Source: an uncultured Caryophanales bacterium (lineage in GTDB: Bacteria > Bacillota_I > Bacilli_A > RFN20 > CAG-826). Taken from it: a stretch of DNA of 11,697 nucleotides. The notes beneath the pieces are model-generated. The model had not been told where the DNA came from and searched no databases. It saw only the letters and a program-made list of their open reading frames with translations. Every line of letters starts with the position of its first letter. The stretch's first letter is position 1. Position numbers and translations under genes: made by a program. Shown in pieces: positions 6,774-11,697 of the stretch. The DNA lies in contig CAMJAG010000031.1 in NCBI GenBank assembly GCA_946403545.1, forward strand, positions 1 to 11,697. The letters are read 5' to 3'.

Positions 6774-8603
6774 CTAATCTTTCCTTTCGATTTTGATATC
6801 AATTTCATTGATTCTTGGTAATTTATTTACCTGTTTTTTATTAATAAAGATTTGTTGGAGTCTTACAGATTCTCCTCTATCTACAGCGTAGACAAACATT
6901 TCTTTACCAAAGACTGTTTTGATAACTGTTTGTAAATCTTTTTGATTTGCAATTAAGTTAAGTTTTTCCATTTGTTTTTTAAATGGATATTCAAGGATGA
7001 GTACATCGTTGCTTGAGACAAGCACTCTACCATCCATCAACATTGAAGCGGATTTGCTTAATGTTGGATGAGCAGTTAACTTCTTTAGATCATTCCATGA
7101 ATCTAATAGGTGATTCTTAATATCTTTTTTAGACATAACCATGATTTGAATCATCATTTCATCTGGGATTTCGAATCTATCCTCTTTAAGAGTGCCATGG
7201 ATGTATGTAATGGATTCAGGAACTTCAATTTGATTAAAATCAAAGTCAAATAATGAAGTTTCTTCATGTTTTTCTTCTTTAATTATTGGTTTAACTTCCT
7301 CAACAGGTTTAACTGGTTCAGGAACAATTTCTTTAACTGGCTCTGGAATTGGTTCTGGTTCAGATTGAACTTCTTCAATTACAGGTTCAGGCTCTACGAC
7401 TGGTTCTGGTTTTGGTTGTTCTACTACTGGATTAGGCTTAACTTCTGCGATACTATCTTTTTCTGGTTCGATTTCTTCTTGGAAGTTAGGGATATCAAAG
7501 TTATTTTGAACAACTTTCTTTTTACCTTTACGGATTAAACACATATTTAAAACCACAACTTGGAATAAAGAGGTGATGGAAGGAACATTTTTGAAGTCTT
7601 TTTGAGCGTTTAATAACGCTTCAATCATTTTCATTGTTTCTTCTTCACTTAAACACGCTGATAAATCAGCTGCTTGTTGCTCGTTTAAATAATTAAGATA
7701 TTCACTGTTAGCGGAAGTTTGATAAATGAGTATATCTTTCAAAATCCCCAGTAAATCGTCGGTAAGTCTCTTAATATCAGTGCCTTTTAAGATGTAATTA
7801 TTGAGTCTTTTTAAGACATCTTGAGTATCACTATTAATAATAGAGTTTAATAAAGCGAGTTTTTCACTAGTGGATTCGATAGCAAAGACATCCATAATGT
7901 CTTGCTCATTTAATTTATCTCCTGAGTAGCGGAGTACTTGGTCTAAGATACTTAAAGCGTCTCTCATACCTCCGTCACATAAGGAGATAATTAAATCTAC
8001 CGCTTTTTCATCAAATGGAATCTCTTCCTCTTCAAGGACCACTCTTAATCTTTCTTTAATATCTTTATCACTTACTTTAGTAAAGTCATATCTTTGACAT
8101 CTAGAAAGAATAGTAGGAAGAATTTTATGTGGTTCTGTTGTAGCTAAGATGAAGATTACGTGTTCTGGTGGCTCTTCTAATGTTTTTAAAAGAGCATTAA
8201 AAGCACCAGTGGATAACATATGAACTTCGTCGATAATATAAACTTTATATCTACCTAAGATAGTGCCGTATTTAACTTTATCAATTAATTCTCTAACATC
8301 ATCAACAGAGTTATTACTAGCAGCGTCTAGTTCTAATACATCTGGATGGCTACCTTCCATAATCGCTCTACAGTTTTTACACATGTTACATTGATGACCA
8401 AGGCCCTCTTCACAGTTAAGAGCTTTCGCTAATAACTTAGCCATTGTGGTTTTTCCTGTTCCTCTAGGACCAGTAAAAAGATATGCATGAGCAAGTTTTC
8501 CTGTCGCTAATGCATTCTTAATTGTTTTAACTATGTGTTGTTGACCTGCAACTTCATCAAAGGTTGAAGGTCTATAAGTACGATATAGAGCTTTATATGC
8601 CAT
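6774..8603 (-). CDS. dnaX: DNA polymerase III subunit tau/gamma (clamp loader ATPase)
   Basis: DnaX is the ATPase of the clamp loader and, as tau, links it to the replicative polymerase and helicase. The 609-residue protein has Walker A GPRGTGKTT (45-53), a zinc knuckle (C64, C72, C75, C78), Walker B VYIIDEVHML (121-130), KTLEEPPEH (140-148), the LSRC arginine-finger motif (166-169) and a sensor-2 GGMRDALS (211-218). Domain III ends near residue 360. A low-complexity Pro/Glu/Val/Lys linker follows (about 376-447), then a C-terminal tau-type domain (about 465-600), so this is a full tau. The start is supported by AGGTG (8611-8615) 7 bases upstream and by a promoter just before it. It is the first gene of the seven-gene operon. 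A weak slippery site at 7514-7526 could give a short gamma-like form (see findings). The stop is TAG. Confidence 0.97.
   Translation of the reverse strand: MAYKALYRTYRPSTFDEVAGQQHIVKTIKNALATGKLAHAYLFTGPRGTGKTTMAKLLAKALNCEEGLGHQCNMCKNCRAIMEGSHPDVLELDAASNNSVDDVRELIDKVKYGTILGRYKVYIIDEVHMLSTGAFNALLKTLEEPPEHVIFILATTEPHKILPTILSRCQRYDFTKVSDKDIKERLRVVLEEEEIPFDEKAVDLIISLCDGGMRDALSILDQVLRYSGDKLNEQDIMDVFAIESTSEKLALLNSIINSDTQDVLKRLNNYILKGTDIKRLTDDLLGILKDILIYQTSANSEYLNYLNEQQAADLSACLSEEETMKMIEALLNAQKDFKNVPSITSLFQVVVLNMCLIRKGKKKVVQNNFDIPNFQEEIEPEKDSIAEVKPNPVVEQPKPEPVVEPEPVIEEVQSEPEPIPEPVKEIVPEPVKPVEEVKPIIKEEKHEETSLFDFDFNQIEVPESITYIHGTLKEDRFEIPDEMMIQIMVMSKKDIKNHLLDSWNDLKKLTAHPTLSKSASMLMDGRVLVSSNDVLILEYPFKKQMEKLNLIANQKDLQTVIKTVFGKEMFVYAVDRGESVRLQQIFINKKQVNKLPRINEIDIKIERKD
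8098..8124. repeat. 27-bp segment identical to one in holB (copy in dnaX)
   Basis: This is the dnaX partner of the direct repeat at 4768-4794, about 3.3 kb away within the same operon. It encodes the LSRC motif around residues 161-169 of tau. Confidence 0.85.
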
Positions 8604-8621
8604 ATTAATTCACCTAAAATG

Positions 8622-8650
8622 ATTATACACGAACTTATTTCTTCTTTGAA
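8622..8650 (-). promoter_or_regulatory. Promoter of the dnaX operon
   Basis: On the minus strand a perfect TATAAT -10 box (8622-8627) lies 17 bp from TTCAAA (8645-8650), a 4 of 6 match to the -35 consensus. Transcription would start about A8615, only 12 bases before the ATG and at the first base of the AGGTG ribosome binding site. The -35 box overlaps that of the divergent prfA promoter. It is inferred from consensus; no start site was measured. Confidence 0.72.
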
Positions 8651-8658
8651 GAATTAAG
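8634..8658. promoter_or_regulatory. 25-bp imperfect palindrome over the shared -35 region (possible operator)
   Basis: Two 11-base arms, CTTATTTCTTC (8634-8644) and GAAGAATTAAG (8648-8658), are reverse complements at 10 of 11 positions (mismatch 8638/8654) around a 3-base TTT spacer. The centre lies on the two overlapping -35 boxes of the divergent promoters. Its size and symmetry suit a dimeric regulator, but part of the symmetry follows from having two -35 boxes in opposite directions. No known operator consensus is recognised. Confidence 0.4.
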
Positions 8659-8674
8659 AATTAAATGATACAAT
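8646..8674 (+). promoter_or_regulatory. Promoter of the prfA operon (extended -10)
   Basis: TTGAAG (8646-8651) and TACAAT (8669-8674) are separated by exactly 17 bp, and a TGA precedes the -10 box, giving an extended -10 (TGN) element. Transcription would start near 8681, leaving a leader of about 18 bases that holds the GAGAGG ribosome binding site (8685-8690). It is inferred from consensus. Confidence 0.75.
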
Positions 8675-8698
8675 ACTAACGCTTGAGAGGTAAAAACT

Positions 8699-9775
8699 AT
8701 GGAAGAGAGCATGTATCAAAGACTAGAAATCGCAGTCAAAAGATTAGCGGAAATTGATGAAGAATTATCAAATGAAGATGTTATGAAAGACATCGCTCAT
8801 TTTCGTGAACTCTCCAAAGAAAGAGCTAATTTAGACCCTCAAGTTGAAGCTTTTAATAGATTTAAGAAAGCCACTGATGAATTAGTGGAAGCTAAAGAGT
8901 TAGCAAAAGATTCTGATCCTGAACTCGCAGAAATGGGAAAAGAAGAAGTTAAATCTTTAGAAAATGAATTAGAAAAATTAGAAGAAGAACTTAAAGAATT
9001 ACTTCTCCCTAGAGACCCTAATGATGATAAAAACATCATCGTTGAAATTAGAGGCGCTGTTGGAGGAGATGAAGCAAATATTTTCGCGGGTGACTTATTT
9101 AGAATGTATACCCGCTACGCTGAAGCACAAGGTTGGAAGATTAAAATTTTAGATGAAACACCTTCTGAAGCAGGTGGTTTCTCCACTATATCTTTTAAGA
9201 TAAGTGGTGATAGAGTCTTCTCTAAACTAAAATTTGAATCCGGCGCTCACCGTGTTCAACGTGTTCCTAAGACTGAAGCAAGTGGACGTATCCATACTTC
9301 AACTGCAACCGTCTTAGTTATGCCAGAAGCTGAAGAAATTGATATTGAAATCAACCCTAACGATTTACAAGTTGATACATATCACTCACAAGGTGCTGGT
9401 GGACAAAATGTTAATAAAACTGAATCCGCTGTTAGAATTACACATATTCCAACAGGTACTGTTGTAGCATGTCAAACTGAAAAATCTCAAATTCAAAATA
9501 GAGAAATTGCTATGCAAATGCTCCGTGCTAAAATGTACGCTAATAAGTTAGCGGAACAACAAGAAGCTATTGGCAACGAACGTAAATTAAAGGTGGGTAC
9601 AGGTGAACGTTCTGAAAAGATTAGAACCTATAACTATCCACAAAACAGAGTTACTGACCATAGAATTGGTTTTACAATTCAAAAATTAGATAGAGTTATG
9701 GAAGGGGAACTTGATGAAGTTATAGATGCTCTCATCCATTATGACCAATCTACAAAAATGGCAGGCGAACAATAA
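8699..9775 (+). CDS. prfA: Peptide chain release factor 1 (RF1)
   Basis: RF1 recognises UAA and UAG stop codons and triggers peptide release. The 358-residue protein has the helical domain 1 (about 1-105), then the codon-reading domain with GAHRVQRVPKTEASGRIHTSTATV (about 182-205). Its tripeptide at the P-x-T position is PKT (190-192), which marks RF1 rather than RF2 (SPF). The catalytic GGQ is at 234-236 within SQGAGGQNVNKTESAVR. The ATG at 8699 has GAGAGG 8 bases upstream (8685-8690) and a promoter directly before it. A second Met at residue 5 is a weaker start. There is no sign of the RF2-type internal frameshift. The gene leads the right-hand operon and overlaps prmC by one base (TAATG). 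All 13 stop codons in the window are of the kinds RF1 reads. Confidence 0.97.
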   Translation: MEESMYQRLEIAVKRLAEIDEELSNEDVMKDIAHFRELSKERANLDPQVEAFNRFKKATDELVEAKELAKDSDPELAEMGKEEVKSLENELEKLEEELKELLLPRDPNDDKNIIVEIRGAVGGDEANIFAGDLFRMYTRYAEAQGWKIKILDETPSEAGGFSTISFKISGDRVFSKLKFESGAHRVQRVPKTEASGRIHTSTATVLVMPEAEEIDIEINPNDLQVDTYHSQGAGGQNVNKTESAVRITHIPTGTVVACQTEKSQIQNREIAMQMLRAKMYANKLAEQQEAIGNERKLKVGTGERSEKIRTYNYPQNRVTDHRIGFTIQKLDRVMEGELDEVIDALIHYDQSTKMAGEQ

Positions 9776-10608
9776 TGCCAACAATTAGAGAAATATATTT
9801 TGACTCATTAAACAAGAAAAAGGATCACGTAAGCGAATCTGATATACGTGACCTTTTAATTATTGAAAATAGGTTAAAATCTTACACTGATTTAACCATC
9901 CATTTTGATGACGAAATGAAGAATGAAGAAGATTTTAAAAACTTATTTGCACGTCTTCAAAATGGAGAAATGATTCAATACATTACTAACCAAGCTAGTT
10001 TCCTTGGAGATAAGTACTATGTAAATGAATCAGTTCTTATTCCAAGACAAGAAACAGAACAACTTGTTAGCTTAGCAGCCGACTTTATAAAATACAATTT
10101 TGATAAACACATTACTATTGCAGATGTCTGTACTGGTAGTGGTGTTATCGCTATTTCACTTGCAAGAGAATTCAAAGGTGCAAAGGTCTATGCAACCGAT
10201 ATAAGTGAGACTGCAATTGATGTTGCAAAGAAAAATAATGCCACTTTTAACGTGAATATTGAATTTTTAACAGGTAATTTGATTGAGCCACTTTTAGATA
10301 GAAATGTTAAGTTAGATGTACTAGTTTGTAACCCTCCTTATATAGAAAAAGAAGAAGAGATAGATCCGCGTACTTGGAAATACGAACCTCATCTAGCGTT
10401 ACTAGCAAAGCCTGCTACGAAATATTATGAGATTATTATTAATAAAATTAATAATCTTATGAACAAACACTTTTTGATTGCATTTGAAATAGGCGAAGAT
10501 ATGGAAGAATCTTTAACAGAGATTTTACAAGAAAATGGTCTTGATGGCTGTTATAGGTTTGAAAAGGATATCTATGGAAAATTACGTTTTCTATTTATAA
10601 TGAAATAG
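9775..10608 (+). CDS. prmC: Release factor glutamine methyltransferase PrmC
   Basis: PrmC methylates the Gln of the GGQ motif of RF1 and RF2 with S-adenosylmethionine. The 277-residue protein has a helical N-terminal substrate-binding domain (about 1-75, ending in GEMIQYIT) and VLIPRQETEQLV (87-98). The methyltransferase core follows, with motif I ADVCTGSGVIAISLA (116-130), the acidic residue of ATDISETAIDVAKKN (140-154) and the catalytic NPPY (186-189). YEPHLAL (203-209) is also family-typical. The length is normal. Start and prfA stop overlap by one base (TAATG), with only a weak AGG ribosome binding site, so coupled translation with its substrate's gene is likely. An inverted repeat lies early in the gene (9818-9857). 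The stop is TAG. Confidence 0.95.
   Translation: MPTIREIYFDSLNKKKDHVSESDIRDLLIIENRLKSYTDLTIHFDDEMKNEEDFKNLFARLQNGEMIQYITNQASFLGDKYYVNESVLIPRQETEQLVSLAADFIKYNFDKHITIADVCTGSGVIAISLAREFKGAKVYATDISETAIDVAKKNNATFNVNIEFLTGNLIEPLLDRNVKLDVLVCNPPYIEKEEEIDPRTWKYEPHLALLAKPATKYYEIIINKINNLMNKHFLIAFEIGEDMEESLTEILQENGLDGCYRFEKDIYGKLRFLFIMK
9818..9857 (+). repeat. Inverted repeat with T-tract, early in prmC
   Basis: AAAAGG-A-TCACGT (9818-9830) pairs with ACGTGACCTTTT (9846-9857) in 12 base pairs with one bulged A (9824) and a 15-base loop. The right arm runs into TTTTAATTATT, so the transcript would resemble a weak intrinsic terminator or attenuator about 45-80 bases into the gene. It may be chance codon content. 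Confidence 0.4.
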
Positions 10609-10612
10609 TCTT

Positions 10613-11203
10613 ATGGAAATTAGAAAAATCAAAAAAGCACTTAATAAACACGGAATTATCGCATTTCCAACCGAAACCGTAATGGGTTTAGGTGTGTTTT
10701 ACGATGATTTTGAAGCTTATGAGAAGTTAAATAAAGTAAAACAAAGAAGAGAAGATAAACCATACACAATGATGCTTGGCGATCCTAAAAAAATTACTAA
10801 ATATGCAGATGTGGATCACAATGCGAGAAAACTAATTTCTGCATTTATGCCAGGTAGTGTTACCTTACTGTTGCATGCGAAAGAAAATGTTCCGAGTTAT
10901 GTGACTCACGGAACTGGTGTTGTCGGCGTTAGAGTACCTTCTTTAGTGGATATTTTAGATATGCTTAATCAACTCGGAAAACCACTTCTTGTCCCTAGTG
11001 CAAACAAGGCTGGAGAAAAACCTGCTTTTAATTCAGAAGAGGTTAAAAATATATTTGGAAATGAGATTGATTATGTGGTTGAAGGCGAATGCGTTGGTGG
11101 TGTTGCTTCAACAATAGTTGATTTAACAACTCCAGAAGTTAAAATAATAAGAGAAGGACCTGTAACTAAAGAAATGATTAACAGTGTCTTAGGAGGCGAA
11201 TAA
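10613..11203 (+). CDS. tsaC: L-threonylcarbamoyladenylate synthase (YrdC/TsaC type)
   Basis: This enzyme makes threonylcarbamoyl-AMP from threonine, bicarbonate and ATP, the first step of the t6A37 modification in tRNAs reading ANN codons. The 196-residue protein is a single YrdC domain. It has AFPTETVMGLG (17-27), the basic motif KQRREDKP (43-50; K43, R45, K49), PGSVTLLL (80-87), VGVRVPS (104-110), PSANKAGEKPA (128-138) and STIVDL...IIREG near the end. Bacillus YwlC is a longer Sua5-type protein with an extra C-terminal domain; that domain is missing here, so TsaC is the better name. It follows prmC after 4 bp and lacks an evident Shine-Dalgarno. The TsaB, TsaD and TsaE partners are not in the window. 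Confidence 0.92.
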   Translation: MEIRKIKKALNKHGIIAFPTETVMGLGVFYDDFEAYEKLNKVKQRREDKPYTMMLGDPKKITKYADVDHNARKLISAFMPGSVTLLLHAKENVPSYVTHGTGVVGVRVPSLVDILDMLNQLGKPLLVPSANKAGEKPAFNSEEVKNIFGNEIDYVVEGECVGGVASTIVDLTTPEVKIIREGPVTKEMINSVLGGE

Positions 11204-11204
11204 T

Positions 11205-11636
11205 ATGAAAATCGCAATTGGTAGTGATCATGCTGGATTTCTTGCAAAAGAAGAAGTAGTTAAATTCTTAAAACAAGAAGGATATGAAGTAGAAGACGTT
11301 GGAACATATTCTAAAGATTCTTGCGATTATCCTATTTTCGGAAGAAAAGTTGGTGAATTAGTCGCTAGTAAAAATTGTGAGTTTGGTGTAGTCATTTGTT
11401 CCTCTGGCGAAGGTATCATGATGGCAGCTAATAAAGTCAAAGGAATAAGATGCGGAATAGCTTATAATGACCAAACAGCAGAACTTTTAAGGCAACATAA
11501 CGACGCAAACGTGATTTCTTTTGGTGCTAACTTCATGGACATAGAAGATATAAAAAGAAGATTGAAAATCTTCTTAAACACTGATTTCCTTGGTGAAAGA
11601 CACCTAAGAAGAGTTAACTTAATTGAAGAAAAATAG
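11205..11636 (+). CDS. rpiB: Ribose-5-phosphate isomerase B (RpiB/LacAB family)
   Basis: RpiB interconverts ribose 5-phosphate and ribulose 5-phosphate in the pentose phosphate pathway. The 143-residue length is typical. Family features are GSDHAGF (6-12), DYP (41-43), the active-site loop ICSSGEG (64-70) with Cys65 at the general-base position, AANKVKGIRCGIAYND (74-89), RQHNDANVISFGA (96-108; H98) and GERHLRRV (130-137). The active-site loop differs from the common CGTGIG. LacA/LacB-type galactose-6-phosphate isomerases are related, but the gene is single and lies after the Sua5/TsaC gene, as in Bacillus, where rpiB is near ywlC. The ATG follows the upstream stop by 1 bp. A perfect AGGAGG (11191-11196) 8 bases upstream, inside tsaC, fixes the start. 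It is the last gene of the operon. The stop is TAG. Confidence 0.93.
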   Translation: MKIAIGSDHAGFLAKEEVVKFLKQEGYEVEDVGTYSKDSCDYPIFGRKVGELVASKNCEFGVVICSSGEGIMMAANKVKGIRCGIAYNDQTAELLRQHNDANVISFGANFMDIEDIKRRLKIFLNTDFLGERHLRRVNLIEEK

Positions 11637-11662
11637 AATTATTTGGAATAAATCTAAATTAT

Positions 11663-11692
11663 GCCCCTATATGTTAGTGTAGGGGCTTTTTT
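11663..11692 (+). terminator. Intrinsic terminator of the prfA operon
   Basis: GCCCCTATAT (11663-11672) pairs with GTGTAGGGGC (11677-11686) in ten pairs, two of them G-U in RNA, around a GTTA loop, followed by six T. It starts 26 bases after the rpiB stop. This is a strong Rho-independent terminator; the stretch from the stop to the window end holds nothing else I can see. Confidence 0.93.
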
Positions 11693-11697
11693 AATAC

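Noticed and set aside
7266..7538. Plus-strand frame rich in Phe, Trp and Asn, looking like a membrane peptide
   Set aside because: It is the antisense shadow of the Pro/Glu/Val-rich linker of dnaX; the composition follows from that codon pattern and there is no ribosome site or promoter.
8604..8698. SRP (scRNA) or tRNA-Ser gene upstream of dnaX, as in some Bacillota
   Set aside because: The 95-bp gap is filled by two promoters and ribosome sites and shows no RNA-gene folding pattern.
10430..10457. 9-bp inverted repeat in prmC (AGATTATTA / TAATAATCT)
   Set aside because: It is purely AT-rich, with a long loop and no T-tract, and is expected by chance in this composition.
1..11697. Mobile element, CRISPR array, toxin-antitoxin or defence genes
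   Set aside because: No transposase, integrase, spaced direct repeats or suitable gene pairs; every gene but the first two belongs to conserved housekeeping operons.

Overview
The window (11.7 kb, AT-rich by eye, about 97% coding) looks like chromosomal housekeeping DNA of a low-GC Bacillota, class Bacilli. It probably comes from a compact, gut-type lineage near Erysipelotrichales/RF39 and the Mollicutes. The reasons are the Bacillus-type operon dnaX-ebfC-recR-tmk-holB-ricT-rsmI, the presence of RicT, Shine-Dalgarno sequences of the AGGAGG type, and very tight gene packing. The lineage is inference. The genetic code is standard at UGG/UGA: every Trp I checked is TGG and no gene is interrupted by TGA. 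None of the 13 stop codons is TGA (8 TAA, 5 TAG).

Layout. (1) Positions 1-2508, + strand: the 3' part of a large YfhO-family membrane protein gene that enters from the left edge, then a 101-residue protein with two membrane segments and no recognised family. (2) Positions 2507-2537: one hairpin with A and T tracts that overlaps the stop codons of two convergent genes and should terminate both transcripts. (3) Positions 2537-8603, - strand: a complete seven-gene operon, read right to left, dnaX, ebfC, recR, tmk, holB, ricT, rsmI. Its junctions are overlaps or gaps of 0 to 5 bp. (4) Positions 8604-8698: the only long intergenic region (95 bp). It has two back-to-back sigma-A-type promoters whose -35 boxes coincide inside a 25-bp imperfect palindrome. 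(5) Positions 8699-11636, + strand: a complete four-gene operon, prfA, prmC, tsaC/ywlC, rpiB, closed by a strong intrinsic terminator at 11663-11692.

How the genes work together. The left operon holds replication and repair functions: clamp loader tau (DnaX) and delta-prime (HolB), RecR for recombination mediation, EbfC as a nucleoid protein, and Tmk for dTTP supply. At its distal end are RicT, an Fe-S protein linked to RNA processing, and RsmI, a 16S rRNA methyltransferase. The right operon serves translation: RF1, the methyltransferase that modifies the GGQ motif of RF1, the enzyme making the threonylcarbamoyl-AMP precursor of tRNA t6A, and the sugar-phosphate isomerase RpiB. In Bacillus subtilis these two gene sets lie on opposite sides of the origin with extra genes interspersed. 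Here both are stripped down and share one divergent promoter region.

I found no mobile element, CRISPR array, tRNA, rRNA or defence system, and nothing that amounts to a new multi-gene system. The more interesting points are regulatory or evolutionary: the palindrome on the shared -35 region, the nearly leaderless dnaX transcript, a 27-bp identical segment shared by holB and dnaX, a possible frameshift site in dnaX, a terminator-like hairpin inside prmC, the lack of UGA, and the unassigned small membrane protein.
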